Positions 12,899-19,726 of a stretch of 20,770 nucleotides of DNA are shown here, piece after piece. Where the stretch lies: assembly GCA_041687495.1 (NCBI GenBank), contig JAWLBR010000052.1, positions 1 through 20,770 of the forward strand, in the 5' to 3' direction. This stretch comes from JAWLBR01 sp041687495. GTDB taxonomy: Bacteria; Bacillota; Limnochordia; DTU087; JAAYGB01. Position numbers and translations under genes: made by a program. Every line of letters starts with the position of its first letter. Positions within the stretch are counted from its first letter, which is position 1. The notes below the pieces were generated by a model, which was not told where the DNA came from, made no database searches, and saw only the letters and a program-made list of their open reading frames with translations.

Positions 12899-13954
12899 GT
12901 GACGAAAACTTGGCTTACCCGTTTCAAAGGCTGGCTGCTCCCACTGTCCACCGCTTGCATCATAACCGCTATAGCCGTTCGCATCTTTACTGCTGTATCT
13001 ATCCCACCGGTCAACACCATACCAGTTTCGTACCCGGTTTCCGCCAAAGCTACACCTGATACCCAAGATGATGAGGTAGCTCCAGCTGCTTATGCCTGGC
13101 TGGCCGATCCACCCCTGGAATTCACTCGACCCAACCGTTCGGGCCCAGAAGTCGTGGCACTCCAGGAGCGGCTGCAGGAGTTGGGGTTTTTGCGCGGTAA
13201 GGCAGATGGGATCTACGGACTCGCCACTCTGACGGCCGTCAAGCGTTTCCAGGTCAAGCACATGCTCGTTCCTGACGGAAAAGTAGACGAGGCAACCAGC
13301 CGCCAATTGGCCGACCCACAGGATACTTTCTCCCCCGGAAAGCGGCCTCCTTCGCCGCCCAGCCATGTGGTCGTCAGTATCCCCGAGCGGACCCTAACCG
13401 TGCATCTCACCGATGGCTCCGAGTACGTCTTTCCGTGCACTGTCGGAGATCCCCGTACCCCTACCCCCACGGGAGAGTATCGAGTTACCAATAAGGGGTA
13501 TTGGGAGGGACAGTTTGGCGGATACTGGTTGGGCCTCAATGTCCGATATGGTTGGTACGGTATTCATGGAACTAATCAACCGTGGAGCGTAGGAGAGGCA
13601 CAATCGGAAGGCTGTGTTCGCCTGCTCAATGAATATGCCAGCATCGTCTTCGATTGGCTCCCCATCGGTACCCCGGTCAGGATTCATGGGCTCCCATCCG
13701 GACGATTGTTGATGGACGGTTCCCGCGGCAGTGATGTTCGGTTGGTACAGCAAAAGCTAATAACGGCTGGGTACCTAAACGGCGGTGCTGACGGAGTCTT
13801 TGGGCCAGCAACCGTCCAAGCGGTGATTCGAATGCAGAAGAAACATGGGCTCTATCCCAACGGCCGCTTCACGCCAGAAATGTATCCCCTTCTCGACATC
13901 GAAACTGATCCAGAGCAAGGCACTCCGTCAGCAGCGGCGATTAGGAACTCCTAA
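12899..13954 (+). CDS. L,D-transpeptidase (YkuD) with peptidoglycan-binding domains on both sides
   Basis: This 351-residue envelope enzyme forms 3-3 cross-links in peptidoglycan or attaches proteins to it. Layout: an N-terminal membrane anchor (residues 11-34), a PG_binding_1 repeat (about 82-136, ALQERLQELGFLRGKADGIY), a YkuD catalytic domain (about 156-263) and a second PG_binding_1 repeat (about 278-332, LVQQKLITAGYLNGGADGVF). Catalytic H223 in IHGTNQPWS and C239 in SEGCVRL are present, so it should be active. The GTG at 12899 is chosen because AGGAGAG (12885-12891) lies seven bases upstream; a GTG at 12881 overlaps no such site. It is monocistronic, with a hairpin terminator after it. 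Cortex or vegetative wall remodelling are both possible. Confidence 0.92.
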   Translation: MTKTWLTRFKGWLLPLSTACIITAIAVRIFTAVSIPPVNTIPVSYPVSAKATPDTQDDEVAPAAYAWLADPPLEFTRPNRSGPEVVALQERLQELGFLRGKADGIYGLATLTAVKRFQVKHMLVPDGKVDEATSRQLADPQDTFSPGKRPPSPPSHVVVSIPERTLTVHLTDGSEYVFPCTVGDPRTPTPTGEYRVTNKGYWEGQFGGYWLGLNVRYGWYGIHGTNQPWSVGEAQSEGCVRLLNEYASIVFDWLPIGTPVRIHGLPSGRLLMDGSRGSDVRLVQQKLITAGYLNGGADGVFGPATVQAVIRMQKKHGLYPNGRFTPEMYPLLDIETDPEQGTPSAAAIRNS

Positions 13955-13990
13955 GGATTCGCCCTCCAAGGCTGTATTCCTCTACCCATG

Positions 13991-14027
13991 AAAAGGGCCG
14001 CAGGCGCTAGACCTGCGGCTCCCTTTA
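13991..14027. terminator. Terminator between L,D-transpeptidase and superoxide dismutase genes
   Basis: GCCGCAGG (13997-14004) pairs with CCTGCGGC (14012-14019). It is flanked by AAAAGG on the left and CCCTTTAT on the right, so it can stop transcription from both converging genes. Confidence 0.8.
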
Positions 14028-14053
14028 TACTCATAACCATACCACCTCTCCCA

Positions 14054-14707
14054 CTAGCACCCACAGGGAGGAAGCTTCCAGGCGCGCACTTTCAGGAACC
14101 TTCTCCCAACGTCCCGCCAGTTGACTAGATTCCACCAAGCCTCGATGTAATCAGACCGGCTGGCCGGGTACTCCAGATAGTATGCATGCTCCCAGACATC
14201 TACTGTCAAGACGGGTATCGCACCCCATTGTGTCATGTTCTCGTGTCTTTCTGCCTGCAGAATCTCTAAACGGCCAAAGGGGGCTTGCCATACCAACACT
14301 CCCCAACCGTTGCCAGCGACCTTGTTCGAAGCCGCCGTAAACTGCTCTCGGAAAGCGGTGAACGAGCCAAAGTCCTTTTCCAGCTGAGCTGCCAGGTCTC
14401 CCTGCGCTGCTCCCCGTCCCTCGCCAGGACACATATTTAGCCAATACAGCGTGTGTAAGAAGTGTCCAGATCCATTATAGGCGAGCTCCCTTTCCCAATG
14501 CCTGACAAGGGAGAAGTCACCATCCCGTCGGGCTTCAGCCAGCTTTTGTTCAGCAGTATTGAGTCCATTGACATATCCGCGGTGATGGATATCGTGATGG
14601 ATCCGAACTATTTGGCTGGGAATGTATGGTTCCAAGGCCCGATAGCTGTAAGGTAGCGGGGGCAGCTGGTGTCTGCCGATTGGCACTGGGCAATCAATGG
14701 GGTTCAT
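14054..14707 (-). CDS. Superoxide dismutase, Fe/Mn family
   Basis: This 217-residue enzyme converts superoxide to oxygen and hydrogen peroxide. All four metal ligands of the family are visible: H37 in IHHDIHHRGYVNGLN, H85 in GSGHFLHTLYW, and D170 and H174 in DVWEHAYYLEY. Where MnSODs of the E. coli type carry the outer-sphere Gln in the second domain, this protein appears to have a histidine (ERHENMTQW), so the metal cannot be called. There is no signal peptide. The N terminus MNPIDCPVPIGRHQLPPLPY and the C-terminal PPCGC add three cysteines not needed for activity. The ATG at 14707 follows GGAGGT by six bases. In Bacillus, SodA also helps spore-coat cross-linking. Confidence 0.95.
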   Translation of the reverse strand: MNPIDCPVPIGRHQLPPLPYSYRALEPYIPSQIVRIHHDIHHRGYVNGLNTAEQKLAEARRDGDFSLVRHWERELAYNGSGHFLHTLYWLNMCPGEGRGAAQGDLAAQLEKDFGSFTAFREQFTAASNKVAGNGWGVLVWQAPFGRLEILQAERHENMTQWGAIPVLTVDVWEHAYYLEYPASRSDYIEAWWNLVNWRDVGRRFLKVRAWKLPPCGC

Positions 14708-14902
14708 AGATATACCTCCAATCCAAATCGTCACTAAACCATATGCCAAGGGGCAAACAGTATATGATCGATCTATTTCTCCGCTACAGACCGGCCCCCA
14801 CAGAACTAAAGAGTATTAAGCCTCTTTGCAGGATAATTGCTGTTAATTTCTAACATTAGATCAAGAGAAACAAATCTTGCCCAATTAGAGGGAGGTTACA
14901 CC

Positions 14903-15199
14903 ATGGCCCTAACCTACGACATTTCAACCAACATTGTCCCCAGTGAAGGCTCTCGGGGAGATCACATTAAGCTGACCGCCAAGTTCGCTGATGCCAGCGA
15001 CCCGGTAGTCAAGGCATTCGGCACCCTGAGGATGTATGGATGGTTCGTAAGCTTGAAGAAGGAGTCCGACGACACCTTTGTCTACAGCGGAACGGTTCCT
15101 TACGAAGCGCCGTCTGGTCGATACGAGATTTCGGTGTATGGAAAATCCGAAGACGGCAGTTCGGGGCCAGAAGGCAAGGTTTCTTTCGTCGTCAGATAG
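14903..15199 (+). CDS. Small Ig-like beta-sandwich protein of unknown function
   Basis: I do not recognise this 98-residue protein. It starts MALTYDISTNIVPSEG and ends EGKVSFVVR, with alternating beta-strand patterns (HIKLTAKF, FVYSGTVPYEAPSGRYEISVYGKSEDG) typical of one bacterial Ig-like domain, including the closing G-Y-x-I-x-V strand. There is no signal peptide, membrane segment or cysteine. The start is firm: GGGAGG (14890-14895) precedes the ATG at 14903 by seven bases. It is monocistronic, divergent from superoxide dismutase and closed by its own hairpin. A structural or oxidative-stress accessory role can be guessed from neighbours only. Confidence 0.75.
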   Translation: MALTYDISTNIVPSEGSRGDHIKLTAKFADASDPVVKAFGTLRMYGWFVSLKKESDDTFVYSGTVPYEAPSGRYEISVYGKSEDGSSGPEGKVSFVVR

Positions 15200-15223
15200 T
15201 TGGATTAGTCTCTGTATGGTACA

Positions 15224-15259
15224 AGGCGCACCTCTGCATCGTCTGCAGATAGTGCGCCT
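15224..15259. terminator. Terminator between the Ig-like gene and the D-lyxose isomerase gene
   Basis: AGGCGCAC (15224-15231) pairs with GTGCGCCT (15252-15259). Inside it TCTGCA pairs with TGCAGA around TCGTC. It lies between converging genes. The T-run is short (CGTTCTT), so efficiency is uncertain. Confidence 0.7.
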
Positions 15260-15267
15260 CGTTCTTG

Positions 15268-15948
15268 CTAATCTCTCGACGGATATTCATTGCACAACAG
15301 ATAAAGGGGCTCTACGTCCTCCTCGATCTCTGGGAATCTACCCACTGGATCAAGGAAACGGTTATCGGCTGTGTCGTCGTTGACCTGGGACACTTCCCCC
15401 AAGAGCGTTGGACCAGTCGTCGGCTCCCCCCAGAACCTGTGGTAGAGTCCCTGAGTCAGCGTGATACTCTCGCCTGGGCGAATCCGCAAAATAGTACCGG
15501 CGGGAACCCGCCGCTTCCTTCCGTCTACAGAGACCGTTACCGGGGTATCTGCCAGAGCACCCTCTGCCGTGGAGTTGTACAGCTCAATCAAGAGATTGCC
15601 GCCGCCTCGGTTGATAATATCCTCCATCTTATGCCAGTGGAAGTGACAAGGAGTTACCTGCCCCGGCTGCACGATTAGAATCTTCTCTGCATACGGCTTC
15701 GAATAGCGTGCGTCCTGCTCATTACCGTTGCGCAGTGTGAACAAAACCAGACCAACTTGGGCAAAGTCCCCTAGTCCGAAATCGGTGATATCCCAGCCAA
15801 GCATGTTGTCACGGATTTCGTCGTATTCGGCTTCCTTACTCTCCCATTCCTGCCGACTCCAGAAGGCGAAGGGCGGTAGGTTCCAGTTACGACTGGCAAC
15901 GAAGTCCGCCGCTTCCTGCAGAATACGGTTTACTTCGGATCTTTTCAT
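15268..15948 (-). CDS. D-lyxose ketol-isomerase (cupin family)
   Basis: This 226-residue cytoplasmic isomerase interconverts D-lyxose and D-xylulose, and in relatives also D-mannose and D-fructose. The metal-binding cupin residues are visible: H102 and H104 in CHFHWHKMEDIINRGGGNL, E109, and H170 in LTQGLYHRFWGE. The overall sequence follows, from memory, the E. coli O157 D-lyxose isomerase closely (LPPFAFWS, LGWDITDFG, LFTLRNG, CNEY near the end). The ATG at 15948 has AGGAG eight bases upstream; a GTG three codons earlier overlaps that site. No xylulokinase or other pentose gene is adjacent, so its pathway partners lie elsewhere. The nearby second transporter is convergent and may or may not supply the substrate. 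Confidence 0.9.
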   Translation of the reverse strand: MKRSEVNRILQEAADFVASRNWNLPPFAFWSRQEWESKEAEYDEIRDNMLGWDITDFGLGDFAQVGLVLFTLRNGNEQDARYSKPYAEKILIVQPGQVTPCHFHWHKMEDIINRGGGNLLIELYNSTAEGALADTPVTVSVDGRKRRVPAGTILRIRPGESITLTQGLYHRFWGEPTTGPTLLGEVSQVNDDTADNRFLDPVGRFPEIEEDVEPLYLLCNEYPSRD

Positions 15949-16173
15949 TCGAATCACTCCTAGCGCAGCAATATTTCCCGGAAAATGCGGTTTTCACTAC
16001 AGCTAATACACTTCCGCCCGATTTGGCTATCTCCTCGTCGACATCCGCGGTTTGTCATTTACACCTTGCCACCAAATTAGGTTTAAGCTCTCAGCTCTTG
16101 GGGAAAATGAGAGTTGCAGCAGACCGGTAAGCCCCCAGAACCGGGGCAACTTTCTCCTACGAGGTGATTTACT

Positions 16174-16533
16174 GTGGACAACTTTGGAAGTGTATTCAAA
16201 ACCGGTGCAAACGAGGGTAAAGAAAAGCACGTCCCTGTTATCACTGCTCCCAGCAGTGTTAAGGCGGACGAGTTTTTTGAAGTCACGGTGCGTGTGGGTG
16301 ATGAAATCCCCCATCCGAATACCATTGAGCACCACATCAAGTGGATTCAGGTTTATGCCAAGGACGGCGATGGACGGGTAGTTCACGTCGGGACATTTGA
16401 CTTGGGTCCGACCTATGCCGATCCCAAGGTAACCTTCCCAATGAAGTTAGCCAAGACCTCTACTGTCTATGCCATCGAGTACTGCAACATCCATGGACTC
16501 TGGGAGAACGCAGTTGAGGTTAGCGTAGACTAG
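16174..16533 (+). CDS. Class II superoxide reductase (desulfoferrodoxin-type, neelaredoxin)
   Basis: This 119-residue cytoplasmic protein reduces superoxide to hydrogen peroxide without making oxygen, and is typical of anaerobes. The iron ligands are all present: H19 in EKHVPVI, H47 and H53 in IPHPNTIEHHIKWIQVY, C104 and H107 in YCNIHGLWE. E17, two before the first histidine, matches the flexible sixth ligand of the Pyrococcus enzyme. The N-terminal desulforedoxin domain with four cysteines is absent, which makes it class II. The GTG start at 16174 is supported by GAGGTGA (16161-16167). It is monocistronic, with a strong terminator after it. Rubredoxin, the usual donor, is not in the window. 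Confidence 0.95.
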   Translation: MDNFGSVFKTGANEGKEKHVPVITAPSSVKADEFFEVTVRVGDEIPHPNTIEHHIKWIQVYAKDGDGRVVHVGTFDLGPTYADPKVTFPMKLAKTSTVYAIEYCNIHGLWENAVEVSVD

Positions 16534-16575
16534 CTAGGATCTAAATCTTGGTGTCCATATTGGCAACCACCAAAC

Positions 16576-16604
16576 AAAGCCGCCTGGGGAGCCCAGGCGG
16601 CTTT
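16576..16604. terminator. Strong bidirectional terminator after superoxide reductase
   Basis: AAAGCCGCCTGGG (16576-16588) pairs perfectly with CCCAGGCGGCTTT (16592-16604) around GAG. The A and T ends suit both strands. It serves the superoxide reductase gene and the converging SBP gene. Confidence 0.92.
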
Positions 16605-16636
16605 GCCATTGCTGCTTTACTTGTCACAGGTCATGC

Positions 16637-18508
16637 TTACTCGGCAAAGAAGTATTGCTCTGGCCAGGTGTTACCCGGCGTCTTCTGCAGCCAATCGGAT
16701 ACTGCTACCTCCGGCACATTCCTCATGTTATTCTTGACAATGACGATATGAGGCAGATCACCAACGGTACCGATGTACCACAACTGCTCCATATTGATCC
16801 GTACGATCTCACGCATACATTTTGCGATCTCGTCTGGATCTGACGTGTTCTTGATTCTGGCATACAGATCATAGACTTCCCGCTCAGGTCCATCCGGAGG
16901 AGCTTGCCCCCGCTGGCCTAGGGTGGTAAACCAGGTAAACCACGGAGATTCCACAGCCTGCCCTCGTCCTGGTAGGAGGAGCAGTGGGTCTACATCAGGG
17001 GTTAGCCCGCGGTCATTAGCCCATGCGGTAATGTCGAATTCGCTTCCCCGTGAGCGCTCCTCAAACAGTGTTCTCTCAACCACATTGACCGAAGCTCTGA
17101 TCCCGATGGCTCTCCAGTAGTCGACCACCAGCTCTGCCACCTTTGGCCAAGGGCCGAATACAGGGGTAATCATCACGGCAAAGGACATCCGACCTCCATC
17201 CGGTCGGAGGCGATACCCTTCTCTATCCCTCTCACTCAAACCCATCTCATCCAACAGACGATTGGCTTCTTCCAAGTCAACCTCAGTGTAGTTGAGCTCG
17301 CTGCCCTCGATGTGGTACGGTGACGACGGGATAACTCCACCTTGGCGGCCTCGCCCTAATCCAAGGTATCCCAGCTGGTTGATCTCTTCCCGATCAATGG
17401 CTAAAGACAAAGCTCGGCGGAACCGAACGTCCATAAAGATGCTACGCAATGTCTCATCTTTGTGGAACAGGTTGGGGTAGATTGTGAAGTTGTTGGGCTC
17501 GGCGGCCTGCCATTGCAGGATCCGGTAGTCGTGCCGCTCCATGCTTTCGCCAAAGACTGGGAGATTGTCCCAAAGAATATGCCGCAGCTGCATATCGATT
17601 TCGCCGCTGGCAGCCTTCAGGTTGAGAATCTGTGCATTATCCACGATGTCGTGGGTCATTCGACCAATATATGGCAGCTGGTTACCCTCTTCATCAACCT
17701 TCCAGTAGTAAGGGTTGCGTTCAGCTACCATGGTCGTCGCCGGAGACCCAACTGTTATCTTCCAGGCCCAGATCACCGGACACTCCGGGTAATACCTTGG
17801 GTCTCTTCGGGCGTTGAACAGCTGGTACCAAAACTCAAGACCGGCATCTCTAGCCAGCTTGTTGGCCGGTTCGACACCAACATAGTTGGGATGATACTGC
17901 TTCAGATAATGTTTCGGATACTGAGTCACAGCCTCGCCTTGATAGGCCATCTGCCGAATAAACAACGCGTAGGAACTGGGAAACTCAAATTGAATAGTGT
18001 AGTCGTCCAGCTTCCTAAACTCAGCCAAATTGCCATTGACAGTAAGCCACTCTGGCGGTACGGGAGTCAAATCTTCGTTCAGAACGACATCCTTCCACCA
18101 AAACTCAAAGTCATCGGCGGTAAACGGGTGGCCGTCAGACCACTTCATTCCCTTGCGGAGATGGAACGTGAAGATACGACCATCCTCACTCATCTCATAG
18201 CTCCTGGCCACGTTAGGTACCACGCCAGCTCCGTCGGCTGTCCAGCGCACCAGACTTTCGTAGGTCAATCTCGCATTGGTCTGTACGTCATTGGGTCCCA
18301 GAGCTGCGCGGCGCCAGGTACCACCGTATCGACCGATCTCGTCTACGACCTCCACCACCAATGGCTCATCGGGCAACCGCTCGTCAACCGGCGGCAGCTT
18401 GCCCTCCTTCACCATCTGAGCCAATTCCGGTGCTTCGGTGTACTTGGCCAAGGCTGCCGTCGAAAAGGCCAGCACCATACACAATGTTAGAAAAAGGATC
18501 TTTTTCAC
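16637..18508 (-). CDS. Large family-5 extracellular solute-binding protein of a second Opp-type transporter
   Basis: This 623-residue secreted binding protein follows two Opp-type ATPase genes on the minus strand. The signal peptide is KKILFLTLCMVLAFSTAALA (cleavage after ALA). The cysteine within it is not in a lipobox. The mature start (ELAQMVKEGKLPPVDERLP) is typical of the long SBPs near 600 residues found with sugar-type Opp systems in Thermotogae and Bacillota. The core has FHLRKGMKWSDGHPFTADDF and RRALSLAIDREEIN. The GTG at 18508 is preferred since AAAGGGG lies eight bases upstream and the signal peptide then begins correctly. The ligand is unknown; it may be an oligosaccharide or a peptide. 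It is not closely similar to the two SBPs of the salvage locus. Confidence 0.9.
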   Translation of the reverse strand: MKKILFLTLCMVLAFSTAALAKYTEAPELAQMVKEGKLPPVDERLPDEPLVVEVVDEIGRYGGTWRRAALGPNDVQTNARLTYESLVRWTADGAGVVPNVARSYEMSEDGRIFTFHLRKGMKWSDGHPFTADDFEFWWKDVVLNEDLTPVPPEWLTVNGNLAEFRKLDDYTIQFEFPSSYALFIRQMAYQGEAVTQYPKHYLKQYHPNYVGVEPANKLARDAGLEFWYQLFNARRDPRYYPECPVIWAWKITVGSPATTMVAERNPYYWKVDEEGNQLPYIGRMTHDIVDNAQILNLKAASGEIDMQLRHILWDNLPVFGESMERHDYRILQWQAAEPNNFTIYPNLFHKDETLRSIFMDVRFRRALSLAIDREEINQLGYLGLGRGRQGGVIPSSPYHIEGSELNYTEVDLEEANRLLDEMGLSERDREGYRLRPDGGRMSFAVMITPVFGPWPKVAELVVDYWRAIGIRASVNVVERTLFEERSRGSEFDITAWANDRGLTPDVDPLLLLPGRGQAVESPWFTWFTTLGQRGQAPPDGPEREVYDLYARIKNTSDPDEIAKCMREIVRINMEQLWYIGTVGDLPHIVIVKNNMRNVPEVAVSDWLQKTPGNTWPEQYFFAE

Positions 18509-18622
18509 CGTGTTTGCCCCTTTCCTGGTTTTCAGATTATTTAATGCGCACAAGGTCATTCTCCGCTGTTCCGGCTCCACCTCCCTTCTTACTTGCAATG
18601 AGCGACTACGCTATGCCAGAGA

Positions 18623-18653
18623 GGAGGAACGGTGGTTGCTTCCCCGCTCCTCC
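18623..18653 (-). terminator. Hairpin between the OppF-like and SBP genes
   Basis: GGAGGA-A-CGG (18623-18632) pairs with CCG-C-TCCTCC (18644-18653), with one internal mismatch. In the minus-strand message it lies about 30 bases after the ATPase stop and before the SBP leader. With no T-run it is more likely a processing or attenuation hairpin that sets different SBP and ATPase levels. Confidence 0.35.
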
Positions 18654-18682
18654 ACTGAAGCATCAAACAAAACTAGACCATG

Positions 18683-19726
18683 CTAAGCTCCTTTGGTGGT
18701 CTCCCGACTGACGCCGGACAACTCCAACTGATCCGCAAAATGGCACGCTACAGTGTGCGGCGACTGACCGGGCTTTGCCAAATTGGCCAGTTGAGGTTCC
18801 TGCTCCCGGCATTTCTGCTGTGCATAGCTGCATCTAGGATGGAAGGCACAGCCCGATGGCCGGCGGGATGGATCCGCAACCTCTCCCTGCAGTACCATGC
18901 GCTCCAACTTATACCGCGGGTCAGGTCTAGGCACAGCCGAAAGCAAAGCTTCGCAGTAGGGGTGCTTAGGATGGTGGAAGAGCGTCTCCGTGTCTGCCAC
19001 TTCGACAATCTTGCCTACATACATCACAGCTACCCGATCGCAGATGTGCTCGACAACGCCAAGATCATGGGCGATAAAGATATAAGTGAGATTGAACTGC
19101 GCCTGCAGATCCTGCAGTAGGTTCAGAACCTGAGCTTGAATGGACACGTCAAGGGCCGACACGGACTCATCGGCAATGACCAAGTCCGGATTCAGGGCCA
19201 ATGCCCTGGCGATACCGATCCGCTGCCGTTGCCCCCCGCTAAAGGCGTGGGGGTAGCGGACCATATACCTGGGGTCTAGACCGACAACCTGCAACAGTTC
19301 AGCCACTCGGTCCTCCCGCTCTTTTCTGCTGCCAATGCCATAGCAAATTAAAGGCTCGGCAATGATTTCTTTCACCGTCATTCGGGGATTCAGAGATGAA
19401 TACGGATCCTGGAAGATCATCTGCATCTTCCGGCGCATCTCCCGCATTTGGTCCTCTTCTAAAGTGGCTAGATCCACTGTTGAGCCATCCTCGTTGTGGA
19501 AGACGATCTGCCCTCCCGTTGGCTCGATTGCCCTGAGAATAGTCCGACCAGTTGTGGTCTTACCGCATCCACTCTCGCCCACTACACCTAAGGTCTCACC
19601 GGGCCTGACCTCGAAAGTTACGCCATCTACAGCTTTGACATCACCGACATGCTTACGAAACACACCTCGGCGAATGGGAAAGTACTTTTTCAGATCTTTG
19701 ACTTCCAGCAGCATATCTCGTTTCAT
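18683..19726 (-). CDS. ABC transporter ATPase, OppF/DppF type (second transporter)
   Basis: This 347-residue cytoplasmic ATPase has Walker A GESGCGKTT (about residues 50-58), Q-loop MIFQDPYSSLNPRMTV, signature FSGGQRQR, Walker B VIADESVSALD and switch FIAHD. Walker B reads DES rather than the usual DEP, a common OppF variant. The C-terminal oligopeptide extension with CAFHPRCSYAQQKC is present, unlike the short OppF of the first transporter. The start overlaps the end of the upstream ATPase gene by four bases (ATGA), a sign of coupled translation. AGGAGA lies nearby on the minus strand. Substrate is set by the SBP downstream and by permeases outside the window. Confidence 0.94.
   Translation of the reverse strand: MKRDMLLEVKDLKKYFPIRRGVFRKHVGDVKAVDGVTFEVRPGETLGVVGESGCGKTTTGRTILRAIEPTGGQIVFHNEDGSTVDLATLEEDQMREMRRKMQMIFQDPYSSLNPRMTVKEIIAEPLICYGIGSRKEREDRVAELLQVVGLDPRYMVRYPHAFSGGQRQRIGIARALALNPDLVIADESVSALDVSIQAQVLNLLQDLQAQFNLTYIFIAHDLGVVEHICDRVAVMYVGKIVEVADTETLFHHPKHPYCEALLSAVPRPDPRYKLERMVLQGEVADPSRRPSGCAFHPRCSYAQQKCREQEPQLANLAKPGQSPHTVACHFADQLELSGVSRETTKGA

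Noticed and set aside
17462..18490. A 342-codon plus-strand frame opposite the large SBP gene
   Set aside because: It is a shadow of the SBP gene; the minus-strand product has a signal peptide and family motifs, while this frame has none.
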